DNA of 64,000 nucleotides, taken from NCBI GenBank assembly GCA_003254925.1, contig QANZ01017416.1, positions 95,337 through 159,336 on the forward strand, given 5' to 3'. The translations under genes and the position numbers were made by a program. Shown piece after piece: positions 11,240-21,689 of this stretch. The stretch is from Chamaecrista fasciculata (Eukaryota; Streptophyta; Magnoliopsida; Fabales; Fabaceae). Within the stretch, counting starts at the first letter, position 1. Each line of letters begins with the position of its first letter. Under the pieces are notes generated by a model that saw only the letters and a program-made list of their open reading frames with translations, had not been told where the DNA came from and did not search any database.

Positions 11240-12973
11240 TATATTATAGGGTAAATTACATAAAAGGGTTCTGTGGTTTGACCCATTTTCAGATAGGGTC
11301 CTGTGGTTTAAAAAGTGTCAAATAGGGGGTTTGTGGTTTGCTCCGTTAACAAAGAGGGTTCTGAGGTATATTTCTGTCCAAAATTTAACGGAAATCTTAG
11401 CTAAAATACTATTTTAAGACCCTAACTATTAATTTTTATGTGTTTCACTCCCTAATAAAACGGAAATTGACTTTTTGGGGCTATTTTGTAATTTTAATCT
11501 TTGAAAAGTTTTATTTTTTTACATTAAAGTCCTTTTCCGGCCAAAGTGCTATTTTGGTCCCTCTGTTATGCTCATTGTTCTAAATAAGTCCCTCAGTTAT
11601 TTTTCGTTCCATATTGGTCCCTCAGTCATCCAAAATTTGTCAAAGTTGGTCCCTCTAACGTTTTCCATTCATTTTTCTGTTAAAAAAAGAGGAAAAATAA
11701 GCTTTCATCCCCAAAAGTTTTATTTTCTTATATTAAGGTCCTTTTCTTTTTATATAATAGGATCAAAACGTAAGAAAAGAAAATAAATTAAGATTTTAAG
11801 TGAATTTGTCCAAAAACACAAAAATTTTCTCTCCGGCGAGCCACCACCCCATGCCGCCGTCTGCCGCCATCTCCTTCCTCCTTTGTAAGTTTTCTTCTCC
11901 TCTTCTCCATTGTTTTGCTTCTTCTTCTTCGATGCCCACTCAAATTTCTAGTTTATTCCTTGCTTTCTTGTTGATTACAGGTACATCATGAGCCATTTTC
12001 ACTCTTGAATAAGTGTGTTGTTCAATTTAAACCTTCTCCTCTCTGCTACTCTCTCCTATTTTTGATTCCGACGAAGAAAAGAAAATCCAGCCTTTGCAAT
12101 TCCGATTCCTTAAACCATTGCTGCATTCTCATTGTGTGTTCAATGAAAGGATCCGATCCATGATGCACCTCTTGCATTCCATCTTTCGATTTCACCGTTT
12201 TTGATTCAAGGAAACGACGAAGTAGCCTATGTTTCGTGCTCGAAGGAGGTGTGTCCGATTCTCGGAACCATTCAAGCTTCTTCGAACCTCGTCATTTTGC
12301 AGCAACCCTAAAAACGGTTCCGGTTCCACCAATCTCCCCACGACGACGAAAAGCCAGATTACTGGAGATGAGAGGTATCGGCAGTTGGAGAATATGGACT
12401 TCATGACTGTGGCTAAGATGCTTTCTAGTGAACCACAAATCGAACCTTGTCTCAAATCCGTTGACTTCGTCGAGACGCTTGCGGATTTCTATCGAAGGAT
12501 TGAGAATTGCCCCGAATCGGAGAAATCACAGCTGTATTTGGAGCAATGTGCGATGTTTCGTGGATTATCATATCCGAAGACGAGAACAGCAAGGGCGGCG
12601 ATGGAGAGAGAGACCAGTTCTCGAGAGAGAGAATTTTTTTTTTGTATTTTTTGAGAAAGTCACTTACATTTTGATCCAAAGGATCTTAATGTAAAAGAAT
12701 AAAACTTTTAAGAGATTAAAATTACAAAATAGTCCCAAAAAGTCAATTTCTGTTATATTAGAGAGTGAAACGCATAAAAATTAATAGTTAGGGTCTTAAA
12801 ATAGTATTTTAGCTAAGATTTCCGATAAATTTTAGACAAAAATATACCTCAGGACCCTTTTTGTTAACGGAGCAAACCACAGACCCCCTATTTGACACTT
12901 TTTAAACCACAGGACCCTATCTGAAAATGGGCCAAACCACAGGACCCTTTTATGTAATTTACCCTATATTATA
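11240..12973. mobile_element. Composite Pack-MULE with ~290-bp inverted ends and 9-bp TSD
   Basis: The element spans 11249-12964 (1716 bp). The outer arms 11249-11538 and about 12680-12964 are inverted copies of each other, beginning GGGTAAATTACATAAAAGGG. An exact 9-bp duplication TATATTATA flanks it (11240-11248, 12965-12973); long inverted ends with 9-bp duplications define Mutator-like elements. Just inside the left arm (11539-11832) lies a second arm type, GGCCAAAGTGCTATTTTGG, matching the left arm of the Pack-MULE at 45718-46934 but lacking its right partner here. The centre (about 11833-12650) is higher in GC and codes like host sequence. Confidence 0.8.
12229..12654 (+). pseudogene. 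Host gene fragment captured by the MULE
   Basis: A 141-codon frame begins MFRARRRCVRFSEPFKLLRT, an Arg/Ser-rich start like a mitochondrial presequence. It continues with soluble-looking sequence (ERYRQLENMDFMTVAKMLSS, then FVETLADFYRRIENCPESEK) and degenerates into GA-rich arm sequence after about residue 115. The upstream part (11850-12228) may be leader or intron, since it has a plausible acceptor TTGATTACAG. I do not recognise the parent gene. Position inside an inverted-repeat transposon and the abrupt end argue for a captured, truncated copy. Confidence 0.5.
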
Positions 12974-13139
12974 TGGCTCCACCTCTTTCTGGTCGTCATA
13001 TTTTAAAACTATAGTACAAAATTAATAATAAGAGGAAAATTATTATTTGATCCCTTCTTTTTTACTGAGTTAACAATTTAGTCCCTCATTTATTTTACAT
13101 ACATATTTACGTGCCCGTTAGGGCACACAAAGCCTATAG

Positions 13140-13888
13140 TTATATATATTACTACTTACTATATTACAATTATCCATTTCCTTCCACTTTGGTTTTGGCT
13201 TTCCCTTTTCTTTCGTTGATTTCACTTTACATCTTTCAAAGAAGAAGAAAATTATTAGTTTCGAATGTCTTCTCAAAAAGAACATTTTGGGACGGTGCCG
13301 ACTCCACTATGGAGTAAAAAACGAAGGTGTGAATGTATGTGAATATTATTGCATTATGAACTTTTTGTGTAGAAAAATTAATTGAATTTAAGGTTTCATT
13401 TTTATGATAATAAAGTTAATTAAAGTAATGAAAATATTTAAAGATAATAAGATATTATTAGAGTTTATGGTTTGGATCAGATAGAGCTCACATCAACTCA
13501 AGTCATAACAATAACGAGACGAAAGAAATAGGCTCTAATTAATGCTCTATGATGATGGATTATAATATATATCCATTGTATTTGACCAAATAAATATGAA
13601 GGAAAAGCTAATTTCCTTTTTTTCTTCTTCTTTTCCTTATGGTTTCGAAGAAATTAATTAGACTTAAGATTGTTGTATTAGGAATTATGAAAAGGAGAGA
13701 AACTTATGAAAGGAAAAAAGGAAAAAGAAGGGTCACGTGTGATAAATGGGATAAAGGGACGACGAGGTACACACGACACGATGACAACGCAGCGTCGGCA
13801 CACTTACAGACAAAAGCTTTGGTCTAACCCAACACTCTCCCAACTATTTTTTTAGTTTAAGAATTTTGAAAATATCTTCTCTTTTTTA
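13140..13888. other. Intergenic DNA, no gene seen
   Basis: AT-rich sequence without a supported coding region. A lysine/arginine-rich frame at 13639-13827 has no family resemblance. Confidence 0.5.
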
Positions 13889-14281
13889 GGGCAAACTATA
13901 TTTTAGTACTCTATTTTATGGATCGATTTTATTTTGGTATTATGTTCTTTTAAAAGTGACACTTTGGTACTATGTTCTTTACACTGTTAATATTTTGGGT
14001 ACTCTGTTTTTTGCATCGTTAACACTATGGTACCATAACAAAGATAGAACATGATAACAAATCGTGAAAGAACAGAGTATCAAAGTGAAATTGGTTCATA
14101 GAACAAGGTACCAAAATGTTAATTGTACAAAGAACAAGATACCAAAATGTCACTTTCAAAAGAACAGAGTACCAAAATGTTAACAGTACAAAGAACAGGG
14201 TACCAAAGTATCACTTTTAAAAGAATAGAATACCAAAGTAAAATGGGTCCATAAAATAGGACACTAAAATATAATTTATCC
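13889..14281. repeat. Long-foldback miniature element
   Basis: GGGCAAACTATATTTTAGTA at the left is mirrored by the complement of AATATAATTTATCC at the right. Between them are repeated 'ggtacYatgttctttN' phrases and their complements, so the transcript would fold into a long imperfect hairpin. Flanking 9-mers do not match well (6 of 9), so the insertion boundary is not proven. Confidence 0.55.
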
Positions 14282-15863
14282 TTTAATTTATAATATAAAT
14301 ATTGTGTCATTTTATTGTTGAGAGTTCTTAACTATTTCTTCTTTCATTTAAAAACAAAATTATATAATAAATCTAAAAATTGATCCTTTATTTACATATT
14401 AGGATTTATTTTCATTTTTTTTTGTCAATTATACCCTCAATATTTCATATTTTAGTCAAGTGTATCTCCAAATTCTCTTCAATTCGAGAGCACAAGTGAC
14501 ACCCAAAAAAAAAATAAGAGCACAATTGATACAAAAAAGAAAAGATTGAGGGTATAATTGACTTAAAAATATTTTGAAGGTATAATTAAAATTGATCTCA
14601 TACTTTAAGAGTATAATTGATTAAAAAAAACTTTAGAAGTAAAAAAAAATGACTGTATACTTCAGAGATACCAAAAGTATTTTAAGTATTTATTTTTTTG
14701 TCTATTTTTTATTTACCAATCTTATCACCATCACATAATTCCATGGGTTGCTCCAATATAGCCGACCAATACCACTGCTTGTGGATTACACAAAGGCCTT
14801 CTTTCTTCAACAAAGAATAAATATGAAATTAAAATATACTTTAGCTAATAATAGTATTCCATACAGTATATTTTGATAAATAGCTCACCACCATTATATA
14901 GAATAGTTAGGAAAAAGAAAGACTTGAAGTAGTGGTTATAATTTCCATAAACATCTTTTAAATTCATGTGAACCCATATACACACAAATACCAATTACGA
15001 AATATTAATCATTTAGATGAAGATATAGTTAAACATAACTTAGTATTCCATTTGTTATAATAAAGCGAAAATTTGTAATAATAATAGTAATTATAGTGCA
15101 TTACAAGTAAACATCAAATTCTAAACATGAGTACAAATTAAATTACCCACATTCTACAACGAACCAAACAAAAACGAGTTATTATCTTTTAAAATGTTAA
15201 TTAAGTAAGTGCATGCATGCAAGAGAATTTTCGTGTGTGTATATATATAGACAAAACATAACAATGAATAATGGTTACATATGGATAATTAGAACTTCTT
15301 TATACAAAATAAATTCTAAATTTATCTATCATGTTTTGAAATATTTTAACACTCTTTTGTTAATTATTATTACTTTCTTTAAAGGGACACCTAATGATAT
15401 TTCAATTTTTTATAGCATACCACTAGATATTAGAGTTAATTTGGTGGGTTTAATCAAATTAAAAGATAGGGATCGACTTATCTACCTTGATTATTAAATT
15501 TGGATAAAAAGAAACCTTAAATCATCAAGTTAATTGTTACACTTACTTGATACTTGAGAATGAGTTATTGTTGTTGATAGTAAATATATATCTTGAATAT
15601 ATAACACTTAATTAATGAAAAAAAAAAGAAGACAAAGACAAATATATATTAGAATTTATAGAATTAAAACAAAGTACTATCTATATGTATGTGTAATTAT
15701 GTCGTTAATTTGATGATCACATTCTTTATATATTTCTCTCCAATTAAGCCCATATCTATGCTTTCATCACCAGTTGGTTGTGGACTCGCATGCAAAAATG
15801 ACACCACCAAACTCTAGCTGTGTTGCGCATGCATTGATAGATAACAAGTTAATTACGATTGTA

Positions 15864-15864
<1 letters not shown>
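14282..15864. other. Intergenic DNA with a further decayed foldback, no gene seen
   Basis: At about 14420-14650, 'caattatacccTcaa' phrases face 'gagggtataattga' phrases as a weak foldback. The remainder is AT-rich without supported genes. Confidence 0.45.

Positions 15865-15894
<30 letters not shown>
15865..15894. repeat. (TA)n microsatellite
   Basis: About 15 uninterrupted TA units. Confidence 0.9.
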
Positions 15895-15896
<2 letters not shown>

Positions 15897-15960
15897 GATA
15901 ATGAATATGCATAATATATATTACATTGAAACAAAAATTATATATAATTAACTACCTTCT

Positions 15961-17827
15961 TGTTAGGAATAATTAGCATTATTATTATTTTTAATGTTAG
16001 TAATTCAAAAATTAAGGAGTATGGGCACGGTTGAGCTCTTCACCGAATCTTTTGGGAATTGATTTTATTTTGATTATTGTATTTATTGAATTATAAGTTT
16101 GTTAGCAGGTAGTAGATTTTAGGAAGATTATTTGAATTATATTTTCTGTTATTCCCAAAATCTGTTTAAGATGTCTTTCAGATTTGGGATTGATTTTTAG
16201 AATATTTGATTAGGATTTGATTAGGATTTTTTAGATATTTTGAAATCATGTACTCCAGGGTATTTGCTGCCCTCTTAAAATGATTGAATAAGATGGATGA
16301 GTTCCCCTTCCCCCTCTTTAAAAAAAATCCCAGTATCAGAGCCAGGTTCAGCTTCTTAGGTTTTGAGAGTTTGTGAGGTAGAGTAACACATCTCTCACAT
16401 GTTGAGATGATGTTGCTACAAAGAATTTTGCTAGTGGGATGAATAAATTCTCACGAAGAAGATGAGATAGGAGCGACACAAGAAGCCCTTGAAGAAGTGG
16501 ATCTTTTGTGAGAAGCGCACAAGATTTGATGATTTTTGGAGAGATAGTGCTCCAATGAGTTAATGATGAAAGAGTGCATCATTAGCAAAATGATGAAAAA
16601 GTGCATCATTATAGAAAGAAGAGAAGCTTCGTAGAAAAGATCCATGGAAAAGTTGAAGATTTATGCCATTAAACTGAATTTTCTTGTGAAGAAATTTCAG
16701 TTTAAGGGAAGAATTGTTAGGAATAATTACCATTATTATTATTTTTAATGTTAGTAATTCAAAAATTAAGGAGTATGAGCACGTTGAGCTCTTGACTGAG
16801 TCTTTTGGGAATTGATTTTATTTTGATTATTGTACTTGTTGAATTATAAGTTTGTTAGCAGGTAGTAGATTTTAGGAAGATTATTTAAATTATATTTTTT
16901 GTTATTCCCAAAATCTGTTTAAGATGTCTTTCAGATTTGGGATTGATTTTTAGAATATTTGATTAGGATTTTTTAGATATTTTGAAATCATGTACTCCAG
17001 GGTATTTCCTGATTGAATAAGATGGAAGAGTTCCCCTTCTCCCTCTTAAAAAAATGATTGAATAAGATGGATGAGTTCCCCTTCCTCCTCTTTAAAAAAA
17101 GCCCAAGAGAGCCAGGTTCAACTTCTTAGGTTTTGAGAGTTTGTGAGGTAGAGTAGCACATCTCTCACATGTTGAGATGATGTTGCTACAAAGAATTTTG
17201 CTAGTGGAATGAATAAATTCTCAAGAAGAAGATGAGATAGGAGCAACACAAGAAGCCCTTGAAGAAGTGAATCTTTTGTGAGAAGCGCACAAGATTTTAT
17301 GATTTTTGGAGAGATAGTAGTCCAATGAGTTAATGATGAGAGAGTGCATCATTAGCAAAATGATGAAAAAGTGCATCATTATAGAAAGAAGAGAAGCTTC
17401 GTAGAAAAGATCCATAGAAAAGTTGAAGATTTATGCCATTAAACTGAAATTTCTTTAAGGGAGGAATTGTTAGGAATAATTAGCATTATTATTATTTTTA
17501 ATGTTAGTAATTCAAAAATTAAGGAGTATGGGCACGGTTGAGCTCTTGACCTAGTCTTTTGGGAATTGATTTTATTTTGATTATTGTACTTATTGAATTA
17601 TAAGTTTGTTAGCAGGTAGTAGATTTTAGGAAGATTATCTGAATTATATTTTCTGTTATTCCCAAAATCTGTTTAAGATGTCTTTCATATTTGGGATTGA
17701 TTTTTAGAATATTTGATTAGGATTTGATTAGGATTTTTTTAGATATTTTGAAATCATGTACTCCAAGTATTTGCTGATTGAATAAGATGGATGAGTTCCC
17801 TTTCCCCCTCTTAAAAAAAAAATCCCA
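15961..17827 (+). mobile_element. TRIM-type LTR retrotransposon array: three LTRs, two interiors
   Basis: Three near-identical copies start TGTTAGGAATAATTA at 15961, 16715 and 17468 and end in CCCA-like sequence at about 16332, 17105 and 17827. They alternate with two interiors of about 380 and 360 bp. Directly after the first LTR is GTATCAGAGCCAGG, a primer-binding site complementary to the 3' end of initiator tRNA-Met; it is damaged in the second unit. Before LTR 2 and LTR 3 are purine tracts TTTAAGGGAAGAAT and TTTAAGGGAGGAAT. The interiors have no gag or pol, so the element is non-autonomous and terminal-repeat-in-miniature in design. The LTR-interior-LTR-interior-LTR order suggests unequal recombination between copies. 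No target duplication is seen. Confidence 0.8.
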
Positions 17828-18003
17828 AGATTCCACCCATGACAATTGCATGGTTTGGATTCGATTCCTAGTGATATTTCATTTGATGAGTTATCTATAA
17901 GTACTTTTATAAGTGCTATTTGAGCCCGAAGGCTAGCCTGCCCTGATCTTGGACTAAAACATCATCCCTTCACCTAAATTTTTACCTTACCACAAAAAAA
18001 AAA
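17828..18003 (+). repeat. SINE-like fragment with poly(A) tail
   Basis: It contains GGATTCGATTCC, a tRNA-type B box, and a body matching the SINE at 20624-20833 ('taagtaYttttRtaagYgct', 'gcctgccctgat'). It ends in an A-run at 17993-18003. The 5' head with the A box is missing, perhaps lost at the junction with the TRIM array. Confidence 0.45.
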
Positions 18004-18105
18004 ATTACATACAACAATTAATTAATTAGTTCTATCTTTGTTATCAGGATTATTATTTAAATGTTGCCATTGTTTTTTTCTATTACTTCATCAACTCGCT
18101 CTTAA

Positions 18106-18226
18106 ATTTGAATAAGAAAAGGACAAAAACTATATATTTTCTTGGTCATAATCTTAATGTTTGCTNATTTGAATAAGAAAAAGAAAAAAACTATATATTT
18201 TCTTGGTCATAATCTTAATGTTTGCT
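18106..18226. other. Assembly join: 60-bp duplication around a single N
   Basis: The stretch 18106-18165 is repeated almost exactly at 18167-18226 with one N (18166) between them. This is the pattern left when overlapping contig ends are abutted but not merged, not a biological tandem repeat. Confidence 0.75.
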
Positions 18227-19539
18227 TGGCCATTATCAAAGAAAAAGTAAAAATGCATAAATTGTTATAATTTAGTATTTAATTTGAATAACTATCCAAA
18301 AAACGATTTTTGAATGGATATAAAAAAACCAATTTAGCTATATGTCATTTATATATATAAGTATGCTAGTATATATAGTATACATTTGACGTCAAGACAG
18401 CTGTATTACAATTTGGTGTACAAGTTTTGATTTGGTGGCTATATAAGAGATTTGGTATCCTTGCATGGCAGTGATGGATACCTCATACCAAGTGCCACAT
18501 TTGACTTGTATTATAAAATCAAATAAATTTTAAATTTAAACTATATCCAATTATGTTGGGGACCCATATATATATGTGTGTGTACATGATCTCTAGCAAA
18601 AGAATAAAAGCAAAGGGTTCACCTACCCAAAAACACAAACATGCATATATACATACTCTGAAAGTTGGACAAAGTTGTTTGGATGGTGGCATCAATGAAG
18701 CCAAACACATATTCAAAAAGGAGATCTTGTTCATTCATTCATTTTTTTTTCTTTTGAAGACTTTAATTTTACTTTCATTTTCCCTCTTCTTTAATTTTTC
18801 TCCTATTTTAGCTTTTCTTAATTTGTCCACTTCTTCTATGATGCATCACTTTATTTACTAATCAATCATTTCTCCCTTTAATCTAATCAATATGTAATAA
18901 GAAAAAAAAGGTACTTTACTAAGAAAATTAAACATTTTGTGCTAACCTTGTATTTTGAAGAATGTGTCATTATTATGATTCTAATTTTTAACGTAAGAAA
19001 AGAGATCTTATGTATCTAACATAATCTTTTTAATAACAAAATATAACCATATGTACATTAAAGTTTTTAGTAACCATTAGTACGGCGTATGATTAAACTT
19101 TAATTTTTTGTTTTCAATTTTGTATCATTTTTTTCTTCAATGGAGATTTTGATATATATATATATATATATAGTAAATACTAAAGGTGCAAAGAATTATA
19201 TTTTATCTTAAATATTACAATCAATAAAATTTGGAACTTATTCTATTTTAAAATATTTTTTTTTAATTTTTAATCAATTTTTCATTTTTAATATAATAAA
19301 ATTCAAAATAAATAATTTCTTCTCACTACTTTCTTTTATTTTGTATTTCATATTAATACTTATTATAATATATGATTTGAGAGACCAACAACTAAAATGT
19401 TCCAAAATCATGTAATATAGTGTGTGTGTATATAAGCAAATTAACGTGAACCTAGGAGCAATATTGCATTTTTTTGCTACATTATCTTAAAAAACTCAGT
19501 TATTTTTTTCTTGATGTGAAATAAAAAATCTAGATAGAT
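18227..19539. other. AT-rich intergenic DNA, no gene seen
   Basis: Only short open frames and low-complexity runs are present, including a TA run at about 19152-19172. Confidence 0.5.
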
Positions 19540-19738
19540 TAAGGCCCAGTTCGTTTCCGTTTTGATTATAATCTGTTTTGATTATAATCAAAATAAACAT
19601 GTTCGTTTACGTTTTTTTCCTGATTCAATTATAATCATGATTTTCTAATAATNACAAAAATAAACAAATTTGATTATAATCAAAACATGATTATAATCAA
19701 AACAAATTCTAAAAAAAACGGAAACGAACTGACCCTAA
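19540..19738. mobile_element. Tourist-like (PIF/Harbinger) MITE
   Basis: The element runs 19543-19735. GGCCCAGTTCGTTTCCGTTTT at the left is mirrored by the complement of AAAACGGAAACGAACTGACCC at the right, with two mismatches in the outer bases. TAA flanks it on both sides (19540-19542, 19736-19738), matching the 3-bp TWA duplication of this superfamily. The interior is a near-perfect foldback of GATTATAATC units, and a single N sits in the loop at 19653, where assembly probably stalled. Confidence 0.75.
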
Positions 19739-20612
19739 AAATAGAGTTATGGCCACTATATTTAATTAAAAAATTCATAAAACTCTGTTTATGATTTTAA
19801 GTGAGTTTGCGAGATGCAGATTATCCCTATTTGGCAATTAATTATTAGTTGAACTGCTTCGAGATAGAATAACTTTGCCTCAACATTTTTGGTCATGAGC
19901 TAATTAAAGCAAGCATAACTATCAATAAGTTGATGGGAAATCAACATCTCAATAATGTGATTCATGATAAACATGCAAATAAAAAATCATTAGTTTATTA
20001 TTTAGGGATAACAGCCAAGAAAGGACTAAACAGTTTTAACCAATAATTAGAGCCTAAATTAACTTGCTGTGTATAATAATACACTGTAAATTTGGCCTTT
20101 CTACAATATATATTGCCGTATTGCTTAAAAATTTCTAATTAAATTATAGCATAAATTCTATTTTGTTCACTAATTAATATCTGTTTCGTTGAATTTTAAT
20201 TTGATCTGTAAAAATTTCAGAGAGAGATTGAGAATGAGATAAAAAAGATGGGAGACGAGAGAGAGACTGAAAGTGAGATGAATGAAAGAGAGAGATATAT
20301 AATAAAAAAAAAATGAGTATGAGTTTTATTTTGTTTCATTAAACGAAAGTTTTGACATAATTCACTATAAAATTAACGGTGAAACTCGTATGTGAAAAAT
20401 TTTAGAAAATAAAATGGAATGATAAACATTGAGGATTAAAATAAAATTTATAATTTTGACCTATATACACATATATTAGATAGTTATTATATATGTAGGT
20501 GATAATTCATGATTTTATTGTTTTTTTGCCAATTATTCAAGTTATTGACAATAATTCATTATATGTTAGGCCTATACAATGAATTTGAAAGAATAGGCTA
20601 CCAAATTAAATT
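19739..20612. other. AT-rich intergenic DNA, no gene seen
   Basis: A purine-rich (GAGA) patch lies at 20218-20300. No gene is supported. Confidence 0.5.
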
Positions 20613-20844
20613 AAAGTACACACGCCAATAAAAGTCGATCTAATTATTGGTAAGGAGTCAACTCATAACCTATAAAGTTGTGAGTTTGAATCCTGCTACT
20701 GATGTGAGGGTCTTGTTAGTAGGCAATCTGTAAGTATCTTTGTAAGCGCTCATAAAACCTGAAAGCACGCCCTGATATTAATTAGTGAGTCTCTGGAGTC
20801 AAACTAATCTACACTTTATCATTTATGAAAAAAAAAGTACACAC
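20613..20844 (+). mobile_element. tRNA-derived SINE with 11-bp TSD and A-tail
   Basis: The body is 20624-20833 (210 bp), followed by an A-run. AAAGTACACAC flanks both sides (20613-20623 and 20834-20844), an exact 11-bp target duplication. The head has a B-box-like GAGTTTGAATCC and a weak A box around TTGGTAAGGAG, as in pol III tRNA-derived SINEs. The 3' body is shared with 17880-17950. Confidence 0.7.
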
Positions 20845-21689
20845 CTTTCTATACAAATTTGTTATTATGTCTATCACCGGCTAACTGGATTTTTTCTTAA
20901 CAAAAGTATTAAACTTTCGTTAGTTGGTTGTGGAGAGGGAGAGAAATTTACAATGCAAATGGAAAACAGAAATAAAGAGAGAATGGTGGGATTATGAATT
21001 GTGGCATTAGTAGAATTTTATTTATATTTAAACAAATAGGTTGTTTAGTTATTTTATTTTTGCCTAAAAATATATACTAGCCTTTATCCTTTTCTAAAAT
21101 TATCAATATGTTAGTTGATATCACTGAAGGTTTGTTATTCAATATTATCCACATGATAGATGTAAATTTCAATGTGAACATGACCTCAACTTGTAGTCCC
21201 AAGTCTCAAGTATAGATATGTACATTTCCAACTAAATGTTAATGAATCTTTCAAGTTTCAACAACAAGAAGCTCCATAATTGAAATTGTGCTCAAGCTTA
21301 ATTAGCCAATTGAAAGCGACATTTTAATTAGGACATCAATTAAACTACTACTCATTATTCAATCTTTTATAGTAGAGTATTATATATATGTTCCAAAATA
21401 TTGTGATTATTAACGGTTGTTAAATTAAATATTGTCTTGATAATGTGAAGCACCAAGTTTGACATACAGTCGCTGTTTTGATGGATAATGAAAATGATCT
21501 TTGTGAGACAACACATTTTTTTTTGGTGAATCTTCAAGTAGTTACTCAAAATAAAAAAAGAATCTTCAAGTAGATATTGATTCTAAGACAACACATTAGG
21601 TATTTCATACTTGGAATATTTCAAGAATATGATATATCATTAATTAACTTATGTCACGGATTATAGAATTGAAGCTGCTTGTAAGTTTT
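20845..21689. other. AT-rich intergenic DNA, no gene seen
   Basis: No feature beyond short open frames is supported. Confidence 0.5.

Larger units (their letters stand above)
11237..13139 (+). mobile_element. Helitron-like element interrupted by a MULE
   Basis: Removing the MULE at 11249-12964 and one 9-bp duplication joins TCTTATATTATA to TGGCTCCACC. This resembles the TCTATACTATATTATATGAC start of the intact copy at 25182. The far end has the matching 'attttacatacatattt' block, a hairpin GTGCCC-GTTA-GGGCAC at 13111-13126, and a terminus near CTATAG, a decayed form of the CTAG-type end. The residual Helitron is only about 180 bp, so it is non-autonomous. Confidence 0.55.

Noticed and set aside
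12192..12679. Minus-strand frames over the captured fragment at 12229-12654
   Set aside because: The plus frame has better codon character and a presequence-like start; the minus frames are shadows.
16451..17415. Two matching ~64-aa frames on - (16451-16645 and 17221-17415)
   Set aside because: They are the same antisense frame in the two TRIM interiors, duplicated with the repeat; no start context or family resemblance.
18553..18861. 102-codon frame MLGTHIYMCVYMISSK...
   Set aside because: Low-complexity, Phe/Leu/Ser-rich with TATA-type repeats; no protein features.
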